From positions 62,001 through 126,000 of the forward strand of contig NZ_QTXL01000005.1 of assembly GCF_003461625.1 (NCBI RefSeq): a stretch of 64,000 bases of DNA. The letters run 5' to 3'. The DNA comes from Clostridium sp. AF15-31. Its GTDB lineage: Bacteria; Bacillota; Clostridia; Lachnospirales; Lachnospiraceae. A program made the position numbers and the translations under genes. Positions within the stretch are counted from its first letter, which is position 1; each line of letters opens with the position of its first letter. Below are positions 55,375-64,000 of the stretch, piece after piece. The notes beneath the pieces were generated by a model. The model was not told the origin of the DNA and ran no database searches. It saw only the letters and a program-made list of their open reading frames with translations.

Positions 55375-55409
55375 GTCATTTCCTCCTGAAAAATGTTTGT
55401 AAAGTGTAA

Positions 55410-55440
55410 TAGGAGCCTAATCATATATGACCAGCTCCTA
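55410..55440 (-). terminator. Hairpin after efp
   Basis: TAGGAGC (55410-55416) pairs with GCTCCTA (55434-55440), loop with an internal ATCATATATGA dyad; weak T tail on the minus strand. Partial read-through into leuS is possible. Confidence 0.5.
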
Positions 55441-55465
55441 CTATCTCTCTTATATTCTGATCGAA

Positions 55466-56032
55466 TTAAACTCTTGAAAGATACTCGCCTGTACGTGTAT
55501 CGATCTTGATCGTATCTCCTTCATTTACAAATAAAGGAACATAGAGTGTTGCTCCTGTCTCAACTACACAAGGCTTTGTAGCACCTGTAGCTGTATCACC
55601 CTTTACACCAGGCTCGCACTCTGTGATCAGTAATTCTACAAATAATGGTGGCTCTACACCAAATACAGAACCATTATGGGAAACAAGCTTACAGATCTCG
55701 TTCTCCTTAACGAACTTTAATGCATCTCCGATTGCTGCTTTATTCAATGGAATCTGATCGTATGTCTCCGGATCCATGAAGTAGTAAAGATCACCATCAT
55801 TGTACAGATACTGCATATCTTTTCTTTCGATATGAGCCTTCTCGCACTTCTCTGTTGGACGGAATGTCTTTTCTACAACACCACCACTCTTGATATTCTT
55901 AAGCTTTGTTCTTACAAATGCAGCACCTTTACCAGGCTTTACATGCTGGAACTCTATAATCTGATAAATATTTCCTTCAAATTCAATCGTAACACCATTT
56001 CTGAAATCACCTGCTGAGATCATCTCTGCCAT
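55466..56032 (-). CDS. efp: Elongation factor P
   Basis: 188 residues opening [20 protein letters not shown]. Domain I holds the tip loop [17 protein letters not shown], where a lysine occupies the position modified in many bacteria; domains II and III ([20 protein letters not shown]) are complete. EF-P rescues ribosomes stalled at polyproline. AAGGAGG upstream and a TTGAAA/TATAAA-type promoter within the preceding 100 bp. No modifying enzyme genes are adjacent. Confidence 0.97.
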   Translation of the reverse strand: MAEMISAGDFRNGVTIEFEGNIYQIIEFQHVKPGKGAAFVRTKLKNIKSGGVVEKTFRPTEKCEKAHIERKDMQYLYNDGDLYYFMDPETYDQIPLNKAAIGDALKFVKENEICKLVSHNGSVFGVEPPLFVELLITECEPGVKGDTATGATKPCVVETGATLYVPLFVNEGDTIKIDTRTGEYLSRV

Positions 56033-56238
56033 AATTTTCTTTTCCTCCTTAAGATATGAACTTCTTGTGACATTTTATAATATTCTACAGAATATTTCAA
56101 CTACTTTTTACCAATTCACGGATTCCCGGACGATTGGTGGCCGTGATATGTCTCTTTCATAAGTCGCTTACGCTCTATTATTTTAAAAACAAAACATTGC
56201 GTATTAGTTTTTGCTTTTAATTAAGTACATAGTTTATA
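56033..56238. promoter_or_regulatory. Intergenic region aroEK / efp
   Basis: 206 bp. It has a candidate efp promoter (TATAAA-like, about 56075) and a hairpin TCACGG/CCGTGA (56116-56121, 56141-56146) that may end the aroEK transcript; otherwise nothing recognisable. Confidence 0.35.
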
Positions 56239-57600
56239 CTATATTTTGCTTATTATTTCTTCCACTATATGCTCAGGAGTCAATTCTGTGACAGGGATTG
56301 TCAGATCTGCCGCACGTTCATATAACGGGGTGCGGTAGGTTAAGAGATCTCGTACCTTTTGTTCCGGATTGCCGCCTGCCAGAAGTGGTCTGGTGTTGTC
56401 ACCGGATAATCGTGATATGACTTCTTCCGGAGTGATCTGTAAATAAACGACTGTTCCAAGAGTTGCAAGCTCTACAGCATTCTCCTCTCGAAGCGGAAGT
56501 CCTCCGCCGGTCGAAAGTACCGCGTGTGTCAATGACGTATTTAATTCTTTTAATGTATCTGTCTCCAATTGTCTGAAATATGCTTCGCCCTTTTTACTGA
56601 ATAATTCTGCGATCGTACAGCCACATTTTTCTTCTATATACTGGTCAGTATCTATAAATGTATATCCATATTTTTCAGATAAAAGCTGTCCAACTGTTGT
56701 CTTTCCGGATCCCATAAATCCTGTCAAAATAATATTATCCCGTGTTTTTTTCAACAGTTTCTGATAGATCATATCTGCTGTTTTCTCATCCACCGATATA
56801 TCATTCCACAGTTCATATGCAATTATTCCCTGATATAACAGCATCTTCAGACCATTATAACTCTTTGCTCCTGCCTGTCTGCACAAAGACATAAATCTGG
56901 TACAGAATGGTTTATAGATCAGATCAATTCCCACTGATACCATCTGGTAAAATGCCGGATCTTCAATTATTACCTCATCACTATGCGGATACAGACCCTT
57001 TGAAGTTGACTGGAATACAATATATTTTTTCTCCGGAAGTTTGTGATAGTCTTGAATGCTCATAGCAGTCATATTCTGCTTTCCAAAGAAATCATTCATA
57101 TGATCTGCGATTGCCTGTGCTTTCGATACCGTACGGTTTAAGATATATACATGTCCTGCTCCATTTGCCCCACACATATAGGCTACAGCCTTTGCAGCTC
57201 CGCCGGCTCCTAAAATAATGACATCATGCGCATCAAGTTCTACTCCATAAGATCTCACCTCACGAAGAAGCCCCAGCATATCCGTATTATAGCCTTTATA
57301 TCCATTTTCTGTCCGCACCAGGGTATTAGCAGCACCGATCGCCTGTGCCCCTTCATCCAGCTCTGACAAATATTTCATAACCTCATTCTTATGCGGTACA
57401 GTCACATTTAAGCCCAGAATATTCAGTGCATAAGCTCCTTTCACTGCCTCTCCAAGGTCTTCTGCTTTTGTGTGAAATGGTACATACACATTATTTAGTC
57501 CAAGTGTTTCACTTAATGTATTGTGGATCAGCGGCGACATTGTATGCTCTACCGGATCTCCTAACAGACCAAGCGTTCTTGTCTTTCCATCTATCATCAT
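56239..57600 (-). CDS. aroE-aroK: Shikimate dehydrogenase-shikimate kinase fusion
   Basis: 453 residues. Residues 1-285 are AroE: shikimate-binding LLGDPVEHTMSPLIHN, catalytic lysine in GLNVTVPHKNEVMKYL, Rossmann ILGAGGAAKAVAYM. Residues about 290-453 are AroK: P-loop GFMGSGKTTVGQLL near 295, DTDQYIE, RQLETDTLKEL and the lid LSGDNTRPLLAGG. It performs two consecutive steps of the shikimate pathway (reduction of dehydroshikimate, then phosphorylation) in one polypeptide. Start ATG after AAGGAGAAG. No other aro gene is adjacent. Confidence 0.94.
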   Translation of the reverse strand: MMIDGKTRTLGLLGDPVEHTMSPLIHNTLSETLGLNNVYVPFHTKAEDLGEAVKGAYALNILGLNVTVPHKNEVMKYLSELDEGAQAIGAANTLVRTENGYKGYNTDMLGLLREVRSYGVELDAHDVIILGAGGAAKAVAYMCGANGAGHVYILNRTVSKAQAIADHMNDFFGKQNMTAMSIQDYHKLPEKKYIVFQSTSKGLYPHSDEVIIEDPAFYQMVSVGIDLIYKPFCTRFMSLCRQAGAKSYNGLKMLLYQGIIAYELWNDISVDEKTADMIYQKLLKKTRDNIILTGFMGSGKTTVGQLLSEKYGYTFIDTDQYIEEKCGCTIAELFSKKGEAYFRQLETDTLKELNTSLTHAVLSTGGGLPLREENAVELATLGTVVYLQITPEEVISRLSGDNTRPLLAGGNPEQKVRDLLTYRTPLYERAADLTIPVTELTPEHIVEEIISKI

Positions 57601-57767
57601 TTACCTCTTCTCCTTATGATCTGTCTTAACCAAAATGGCTTATTTTTTTCTCTTTCTTCCGCTCATATACATATGTCCTCTCACCGCATTATGTAATAAA
57701 AAGGAAACATTAACATAGTAGCATCTTCTGTTTGTTCTTACAAGAATTATTCCAAATATACAGAAAT

Positions 57768-57791
57768 AAGGCGGACATTACTGCCCGCCTT
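57768..57791 (-). terminator. Terminator after the giant surface-type gene
   Basis: AAGGCGG (57768-57774) pairs with CCGCCTT (57785-57791), loop of 10, followed on the minus strand by TATTTCT. Lies 37 bp beyond the stop. Confidence 0.7.
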
Positions 57792-57827
57792 GTAATATAT
57801 AAGATTGTTTGTCAATTCTTATATTTG

Positions 57828-60800
57828 TTAAGCCAATACAAATTTTTTCGTATAAGCTACATCATTTGCTGCAACCTGAATTGCACTATCTGATTGTGTC
57901 AGATTGAACAATGGATCAGATGCTTTTACCTTGATCATTGTATAGATCGGTTTTGTCTTACCATTGTAGTATACTTCTACAACTATGTAGGTGTAGTTTC
58001 CACCATATGGTGCGAACAGTTCATCTGTTGGCTTCAGGTTATTGGAATCTGTAAACTTATCCTTAATCTGTATCTTCTTTGTCGACGCACTATCTTCCAC
58101 AATGCCTGCTTTTTCCTTATCGGATGCCGGTGTATTCCAGATCATACGATCTGTACCCTCTGCATATGCTGGACGATTGTTTGCCATATCTGTATCATCA
58201 TAATCCAGATCATAGTATACGTTAATTGCATCCACTGTTACATCATTTGGAACATTGATCTTGAAGTCGAATTCCGGTGATGTTGTCTTATCTGCTACTT
58301 CATCCAAATATACGGTCTTACCAATTGACTCAGATATCTCTTCGTCCTTTGCCATTTCTTTCTTGAAATCTGTATCAGGATCATAAACATATAATGTAGG
58401 TTTTTCCTTTACTGCTTCTGCACTGTTTACAATAACGTTGATGAAGAGCTTTCTTTCATCATTATTTCTTGTTGTAGGACCTGTAACCGATCCATGACCG
58501 GCTCCACAGTATGTAATTGCTCCGTTACCATAAGATGTTGTGTAGATGTAGTAGTTCTCCATTCCATCATATGGATCTGCTGCATACAGGGATGATCTCT
58601 TCTTCGCATCACTTGAGTTGTTAGAACCTGCCAGTGTATACCATACAGTTACATCGCCTGCTTCCAGATCAAGTGCATATACCTGCTGATGTGTACCTGA
58701 AATATTCAGGGAATCACCAATCTTGTATGGATACAATGTGATCAGACCTTCATTTAACTGTTTTGCCTTTACAGTCTGTGAATTTGCTGACTGATCAGCT
58801 GTTGATGATGCTGACCATGCTGTCGCACTCTGGAAATCACTCTGTGCATATACATATGGTAAGGTGTATGTTGCACCACCGCCACCATTCTTATCATAGT
58901 ACAAACTGGTCATTGACAATGCACTTACATACATTCCAATGTTTCCAACCTTGTTATAGCTGGATGCGATCTGTGTCATATTAGCATTAATACTGTTTAC
59001 AAGACTCTTTCCTGCGATTGAATTATTTACATATGGTGTAAGATAATACAGGTCAGCGTCCTCCGACTTGTATGCCAGTGATGTATTCTTGTCTGAATAC
59101 GTTGGCTTGCCGCCCTCCTGATAAATGTATCCTGAGGTTCCAGCCTTTGCTTCTGTCTTTGTAAAATATCCGGTATCTACACCGCCCCAGTCGTTGATAT
59201 ATGAATACTGGTCATATGTTACTGCATCCTGATAAATGTATCCGGACGTTCCTGCTGTAGCTTTCTTTTTATAGAATGTACGGGTATAATTTGCTGTTAA
59301 ATCCATGTAAGCATTATCTTTTTCCCATCCATTCAACGGACCCTTCCAATCATGTGTTGTTCCATATGATTCCGGCTCATAAATATATCCATCTTCTGCC
59401 AAAGTTCCCTTTATCATTCCGGCTGGTGAACCAGATGAATTCTGCTTTGTATAGATATATCCATCTTCTGTCAATGTTCCCTTTACAAGGCCTTCCCGTG
59501 TAACACCTGTAACATATCCGTCATTTACGACCTCATATGTGTTGGCATTATTTGTAAGATCTACATGGAATCTGTTCATTCCAACAATATCAAGTAATGA
59601 CTTTGTCAGATTAACAGCACCTGCATCTGCATACGGTGTCATTGTGTCATGGAAGAAGAATAAATCTCCACCATTTGATACATAATCCAGAATGTATTCA
59701 CAAGTACGCTGCTTCAAGTCTACCTTGAATCCACCAAAAGAATCGGATGGACCAAGAACCAGAATTGAATACTGCTTCTTCATGAAATTTTTACCATAAG
59801 AACGTCTTAAATCTTTCTTATACACATCTAATGCATCTAATTCTTTATCCTTTGCATCTCTGTACTTCTCATACAGTTCTACAAATTCACTGCCGAACAT
59901 TGTAGATGAAATCTTTCCGCTGGCAAATGTAATATCTGTATTTGTACTGTATACAGGCCAGAATACCATATAGTACTCACCGGTATCGATCGTATAATTA
60001 AGGAGATCGATCAGGTCACTGTTTGAAACAGATGACTTGAAACCACCAAGGAACGTATTATAAGTACCTCTTGCTCCATAATTTGTAGAACCTGTATATG
60101 TGCCCTGTAAGGACTGAATAGCACCCTTGATGTAGCTATCCAGGTCTTCTTTTGGCTTAACGGTCTCAGATACATATTTGTTATAAGCTGCCAAAGCAAT
60201 TGTTGCATCTGTTGCATACTGCTTCTTGTTTCTACCTTCTACTGTACCGCCATTCTCCAGCTTATCTGCCTCTTCTACCCAGGTATCCAGACAGTCATAT
60301 GTGTCTGCCTGATTATCCTTTGTTGTAAAGGCAGCTTTATCAGCTGAAGCTACTACCATATCAAGACTGATATCGTAATCCTCTGCTAAGGTATCTGCAA
60401 AATTTGAAAGATAATCATCATTACCCTTCTGTGAACCATAGAACAGATCTGTGTCATATGGAACGATACCAAAACGATTCTCATGACGTCCCAGACATTT
60501 ATACTGTGCAACATCTGCTGTATCAAGTGCTGTCTGATTTGCATAGGTGTTATACTTCAGAATCTTATGTGCTGTCTGTGACTGAATATCAAAGTACAAT
60601 GTATCTGTTGCTCCCCAGGATGTTGCTCCCTGTCCTTCTGACATGGTCTGAACCTGTAAAACATTGATATCACTGATTCCGTCTGTGTTGTTTACGATCT
60701 TGCAGATACCACGCTCTTCTGCAATGATATTATCCTTACTATCCATAATAAGGATCTGCCAGTATGCAGAACCGAAGAAATCCTGATCCAGTGCAATATT

Positions 60801-63800
60801 TACTGTCTTATTCTTTACTGCAGAACCGGATGTTCCTGTTGATGTATCTATATCACCTGTTACATAATAGTCAATCGTCTTATCATGATCAAACTGTGTA
60901 TTCTTATTCTTGTCAATACAGATTGAATATTTATAACTCTTTTCCGATCCTGCTACAGAGAAGGTAAATGATAAATTGGTTGTCTTCAGATATGTGCTTG
61001 TAATACCCTCTGAATATTCAACCGGTGCACTTGTAACTGTAAGACGCGCTCTTGATGTAGACTGTTTAACAAGATTGTTAATCGCTGCATTTGTATCCTC
61101 TGAGAATACTGTTGCATACGACTTGATAGCCGTCTCATCTGTTGCATCCTTATACCATGTCTTCTGCTGTGCCTCTGAATCAAGCATTGTCTGCTTTTCA
61201 GCAATCTTATAAGTGTACAGTGTATCACCATACTGCTTATTTGAATTATCAATCTTCTGTGTATCGGTTGCATCTACGCCCCATAATACATTTGTTCCTT
61301 TGGATCTTCTGTTATTGATCACATTCAAAAGGTCATACATTCTGGATGATGGATCCAGATAGAAGTTCTTTCTTTCCAGCTTGCCTGCATTATACCAGTA
61401 GCCCTGACTCTTCTGCGCATCTGTAAGACCATTGCCGTCTGCATCTGTTCCATTTACCTTTTCAAATACCGAAGTCAGTTCATTGCCAACCATGATCGGT
61501 CTTCCAAGATTAACGTAAGATACAAGCTCATCATACTTATTCTTTGTCAGGTCATTACCATTTTCAACAACATATGTTGTCTTATACTTTGTTGAGCCAA
61601 TCACCGGTGTTGCCATAAGCTCAGAACCTGTGATTGATCTTGTCATCTTGTAAGAACCGGTACCACCCATCTCCTTCAGAACACCTGTATGGTAATACAT
61701 AACAAATGTAGGAATTGCGGATACTAACTGTTCTGCACTTGGTCCGATATAAGCAAATACACTGGAATCGTATATCTTACTCAGATCTCTGTCCAGAGCG
61801 CTGATATCTCCACCGATATATACAAGGTCATATGTAGCAGCGATATCATCTGTCATACCGATCAGTGCCTCTGATGAAACCTGTGTAAGCTCAATATCTG
61901 AATATGAGATACCATCGATCGCATATGCAATCTTTGCCTTCGTCAGATCAAAATCATAATACTCACTGCCCGGTGAAAGCTCCTCCACTGCATAGCCCTC
62001 AGCTACATCCGATGGAACGGTATAATAATTACCATAGATTTTTTCTCCGTGTGTATTGGTACCATTTGTCCATGCACCGGATCCATTCTTAACCGATGAA
62101 GATCTTGCGAGTTCTTCATCAATTGGATAATCCGGCTGAATTTCCAGAACTCTGAATTTATTATCACTGCCTCTTCGGTATACACCGGCATTGATAATAT
62201 CTGCGATCACCTTTGCTGATGGACTGTTGATAATAATCTTATCTGGATCACCTGATCCACCACCATTATTGTTTCCGGATCCAATACCGTCTCCGGCTTC
62301 ACTGCTTGCGATTACATACACACCCTCTTCTACTGCTGAACATAACTTCTGGTATGCTGAATCACCGATCTCATCTTTATAATCACCTGATTCAATAAAG
62401 ATAAAATCATACTCTGTAAAATCAATTACATTCGTTCCTGTAACTTTTGGCAACAGGACATCATTTTTATACTTTTTATACTGAGCATCTACATAAGCAT
62501 ATACCTGTTCTGATGTCTCAAAGATAAGATCATCTGTATATACATCTGTTGTATAGTTTGTCGGATCTGCTGTACACTTGTCTGCATATTCTTTATATTC
62601 ATCGCAGTCATTTGTGTAGTCGTAAGCACCATCTTTGCTTTCTCCCTTTACAGAAACGATGAAATCATAGCCATTGCTTCCGATCACATAATCCTCGGTA
62701 ATTGCATCCGGATTCGTTGCCGGATCAGAGCCATCGCCTGTGCCGGTGTTATCGCCTGTGCCGGAATTATCGCCTGTACCTGCATTATCACCTGTGCCGG
62801 TGTTATCGCCTGTGCCGGAATTATCGCCTGTGCCTGCGTTATCTCCTGTGCCGGAATTATCGCCTGTACCTGCGTTATCGCCTGTACCTGCGTTATCTCC
62901 TGTGCCTGCGTTATCGCCTGTACCTGCGTTATCGCCTGTGCCGGAATTATCACCTGTACCGGAATTATCGCCTGTACCTGCGTTATCGCCTGATGTATCA
63001 GAATCATCTCCATTGTCTTCATATGAAGATGGATCCACTGTTGCCTCCAAAAGAACACTGTAATCATAATCAGCATTTACTTTAGGAAATCCATATTCAT
63101 ATGTATAGATACCTGTCTCTTCATCATATGATCCATTTCCATCTTCACCGGTTGTAAGTTCACATGCCAGAACTGTACCATCTGTATTACCAGCCAGTTT
63201 GCTTGCTTCTCCCTTTGGAGTTACAACCAGATAAACAACAGAGCCTGCAAGATCTCCCTTAGACTTGATCGTACCGGTAATCTGCTTTGCAGCAACATCC
63301 TGGAAATAAGTCTTAGCAAGATCATTTGCTGTATACTTTGCTCCCTTTGAGCTGTCAACCGCATTTAACAGATCCTTACTCTGAATCTGATAGATATTTG
63401 CTCCACTTGGAACAAACTTATAACCCTTACCGGCATAAGCATCACTTGTAAAGTCGCTGTTTGGAGCTTTTACAACAGACTCCCACTTCTTTGTTTTACT
63501 ATTATATACATAATTTTCTGCAGAGCACTGCGGTGCATCATTCTTTGATGCCAGTTCTGAGAACATACTGTTTGATGTACCATCTGTGATCACCAGAACA
63601 TTTGCATTATCAAATTTCCATTCATGTCTGGAACCTGATATACCCTGTGTATTTCCAGATATCTTTGCGTATGCAGAATCGACCTTATTCGTCTTATTAT
63701 TTAAGAATGCTTCCATCTTATCATCTGTATACCATTTATAATATCTGTTCTTGTTGATATAATCCTTTCCGCCTTCTGTTGCAGAACGTTCAGCAGTCAG

Positions 63801-64000
63801 AATGAAATCCGATATTGTCTTTGTGGTATTTGTCATTGGATCTGACTTGTTACCACTTGCTTCTTTATAAAGGACATTGAAGAAACCAGGTTCTACACAG
63901 AGAACATTATCTGTTCTTCCCTTTAATGTTTTTGTTACATATTTGTATGCCAGAGATCCCATACGATACTGGTCATTATTACCTGTGATCTTTTCAGGCT
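57828..64000 (-). CDS. Giant secreted/surface-type protein, DUF5057-like, 5' end outside window
   Basis: At least 2057 residues; the frame stays open to the window edge, so the methionine at 63960-63962 need not be the start. It is acidic and rich in Tyr, Asp, Asn, Ser and Thr with hardly any cysteine, as in exported Gram-positive proteins. It contains several flavodoxin/GATase-like segments (FIFIESGDYKDEIGDSAY, FRVLEIQPDYPIDEE, DLVYIGGDISALD, YILDYVSNGGDLFFFHDTM), the second resembling DUF5057 proteins, a Gly-Thr-Gly-Asp-Asn array, and duplicated TAGTSGYIYQ and GTL-EDGYIY motifs. No cell-wall anchor motif is at the C-terminus (AYTKKFVLA). Confidence 0.7.
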   Translation of the reverse strand, partial: PEKITGNNDQYRMGSLAYKYVTKTLKGRTDNVLCVEPGFFNVLYKEASGNKSDPMTNTTKTISDFILTAERSATEGGKDYINKNRYYKWYTDDKMEAFLNNKTNKVDSAYAKISGNTQGISGSRHEWKFDNANVLVITDGTSNSMFSELASKNDAPQCSAENYVYNSKTKKWESVVKAPNSDFTSDAYAGKGYKFVPSGANIYQIQSKDLLNAVDSSKGAKYTANDLAKTYFQDVAAKQITGTIKSKGDLAGSVVYLVVTPKGEASKLAGNTDGTVLACELTTGEDGNGSYDEETGIYTYEYGFPKVNADYDYSVLLEATVDPSSYEDNGDDSDTSGDNAGTGDNSGTGDNSGTGDNAGTGDNAGTGDNAGTGDNAGTGDNSGTGDNAGTGDNSGTGDNTGTGDNAGTGDNSGTGDNTGTGDGSDPATNPDAITEDYVIGSNGYDFIVSVKGESKDGAYDYTNDCDEYKEYADKCTADPTNYTTDVYTDDLIFETSEQVYAYVDAQYKKYKNDVLLPKVTGTNVIDFTEYDFIFIESGDYKDEIGDSAYQKLCSAVEEGVYVIASSEAGDGIGSGNNNGGGSGDPDKIIINSPSAKVIADIINAGVYRRGSDNKFRVLEIQPDYPIDEELARSSSVKNGSGAWTNGTNTHGEKIYGNYYTVPSDVAEGYAVEELSPGSEYYDFDLTKAKIAYAIDGISYSDIELTQVSSEALIGMTDDIAATYDLVYIGGDISALDRDLSKIYDSSVFAYIGPSAEQLVSAIPTFVMYYHTGVLKEMGGTGSYKMTRSITGSELMATPVIGSTKYKTTYVVENGNDLTKNKYDELVSYVNLGRPIMVGNELTSVFEKVNGTDADGNGLTDAQKSQGYWYNAGKLERKNFYLDPSSRMYDLLNVINNRRSKGTNVLWGVDATDTQKIDNSNKQYGDTLYTYKIAEKQTMLDSEAQQKTWYKDATDETAIKSYATVFSEDTNAAINNLVKQSTSRARLTVTSAPVEYSEGITSTYLKTTNLSFTFSVAGSEKSYKYSICIDKNKNTQFDHDKTIDYYVTGDIDTSTGTSGSAVKNKTVNIALDQDFFGSAYWQILIMDSKDNIIAEERGICKIVNNTDGISDINVLQVQTMSEGQGATSWGATDTLYFDIQSQTAHKILKYNTYANQTALDTADVAQYKCLGRHENRFGIVPYDTDLFYGSQKGNDDYLSNFADTLAEDYDISLDMVVASADKAAFTTKDNQADTYDCLDTWVEEADKLENGGTVEGRNKKQYATDATIALAAYNKYVSETVKPKEDLDSYIKGAIQSLQGTYTGSTNYGARGTYNTFLGGFKSSVSNSDLIDLLNYTIDTGEYYMVFWPVYSTNTDITFASGKISSTMFGSEFVELYEKYRDAKDKELDALDVYKKDLRRSYGKNFMKKQYSILVLGPSDSFGGFKVDLKQRTCEYILDYVSNGGDLFFFHDTMTPYADAGAVNLTKSLLDIVGMNRFHVDLTNNANTYEVVNDGYVTGVTREGLVKGTLTEDGYIYTKQNSSGSPAGMIKGTLAEDGYIYEPESYGTTHDWKGPLNGWEKDNAYMDLTANYTRTFYKKKATAGTSGYIYQDAVTYDQYSYINDWGGVDTGYFTKTEAKAGTSGYIYQEGGKPTYSDKNTSLAYKSEDADLYYLTPYVNNSIAGKSLVNSINANMTQIASSYNKVGNIGMYVSALSMTSLYYDKNGGGGATYTLPYVYAQSDFQSATAWSASSTADQSANSQTVKAKQLNEGLITLYPYKIGDSLNISGTHQQVYALDLEAGDVTVWYTLAGSNNSSDAKKRSSLYAADPYDGMENYYIYTTSYGNGAITYCGAGHGSVTGPTTRNNDERKLFINVIVNSAEAVKEKPTLYVYDPDTDFKKEMAKDEEISESIGKTVYLDEVADKTTSPEFDFKINVPNDVTVDAINVYYDLDYDDTDMANNRPAYAEGTDRMIWNTPASDKEKAGIVEDSASTKKIQIKDKFTDSNNLKPTDELFAPYGGNYTYIVVEVYYNGKTKPIYTMIKVKASDPLFNLTQSDSAIQVAANDVAYTKKFVLA
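62738..62990 (-). repeat. 18-bp coding repeat, about 14 units
   Basis: Tandem GDN(A/S/T)GT hexapeptides. The variable residue alternates in a patchwork of Ala, Ser and Thr, and third-codon positions vary in parallel, as expected from slippage and gene conversion. Confidence 0.9.

Noticed and set aside
56150..56205. CGCTTACGCTCTATTATT resembling the core of the two-copy structured element
   Set aside because: Only a short match, with no GGTAC/GTACC hairpin and no outer stem; could be chance.
62738..62990. CRISPR-like periodicity
   Set aside because: Units are 18 bp, contiguous, in frame and without spacers, so this is a coding repeat.
62702..63085. Open frames of Pro/Val/Leu or Arg/Tyr/Leu repeats on the plus strand
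   Set aside because: Shadows of the GDN(A/S/T)GT repeat array of the giant protein.

Overview
The window reads as a chromosomal stretch of a spore-forming, anaerobic Lachnospiraceae-type Clostridium (Bacillota). The pointers are two Spo0A-type regulators, a 4-hydroxybutyrate dehydrogenase, a high-cysteine HCB-type small protein, a DUF6465 protein, CspA/B/C-like subtilisins, GGAGG-type ribosome binding sites and short intergenic hairpin terminators. I see no tRNA, rRNA, CRISPR array, phage, integrase or insertion sequence. The genus (Coprococcus, Lachnospira or Roseburia-like) cannot be fixed by eye.

Layout. (1) 1-7822, minus strand: a branched-chain amino acid and serine operon, leuC-leuD-[structured repeat]-leuB-ilvD-ilvB-serC-serA. 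A divergent LysR regulator (7988-9028) shares its promoter region. (2) 9056-16755: a membrane glycosyltransferase-like protein, the single-chain purL, and a pair of overlapping M14-type amidohydrolase genes, one of which has lost its metal ligands. (3) 16924-20078: two tandem spo0A-like genes and 4hbD. (4) 20182-29125: a radical-SAM/PDZ protein, a VanY-type carboxypeptidase, a TTEEK-repeat membrane protein, a subtilisin, a DUF885 lipoprotein and an unusual ClpX. (5) 29441-38425: PII protein, proC, DUF6465 protein, murF, and an operon of HAD phosphatase, DUF1189, CYTH, DJ-1 and nuclease-helicase genes. (6) 38547-42564: riboflavin genes ribD-[FMN riboswitch]-ribE-ribBA-ribH. (7) 42688-52731: a YqeG phosphatase, an unrecognised 690-residue protein, a membrane MutS-like ATPase, a zinc-ribbon/TPM/membrane cassette and small proteins of unknown function. 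(8) 52957-57600: leuS, efp and an aroE-aroK fusion. (9) 57828-64000: the 3' part of a very large secreted or surface-type protein that runs off the window.

The most interesting signals lie between and within ordinary genes. There are three families of structured intergenic repeats: a tandem 123-bp element inside the leu operon (with a possible coupled small ORF), a two-copy element of about 150-170 nt between convergent genes whose helices differ but stay complementary, and a duplicated terminator core beside leuS. There is also an active/inactive M14 enzyme pair behind an attenuator-like leader, and a Spo0A paralogue whose receiver domain has lost its switch residues. All family assignments come from reading motifs; no database search was run.
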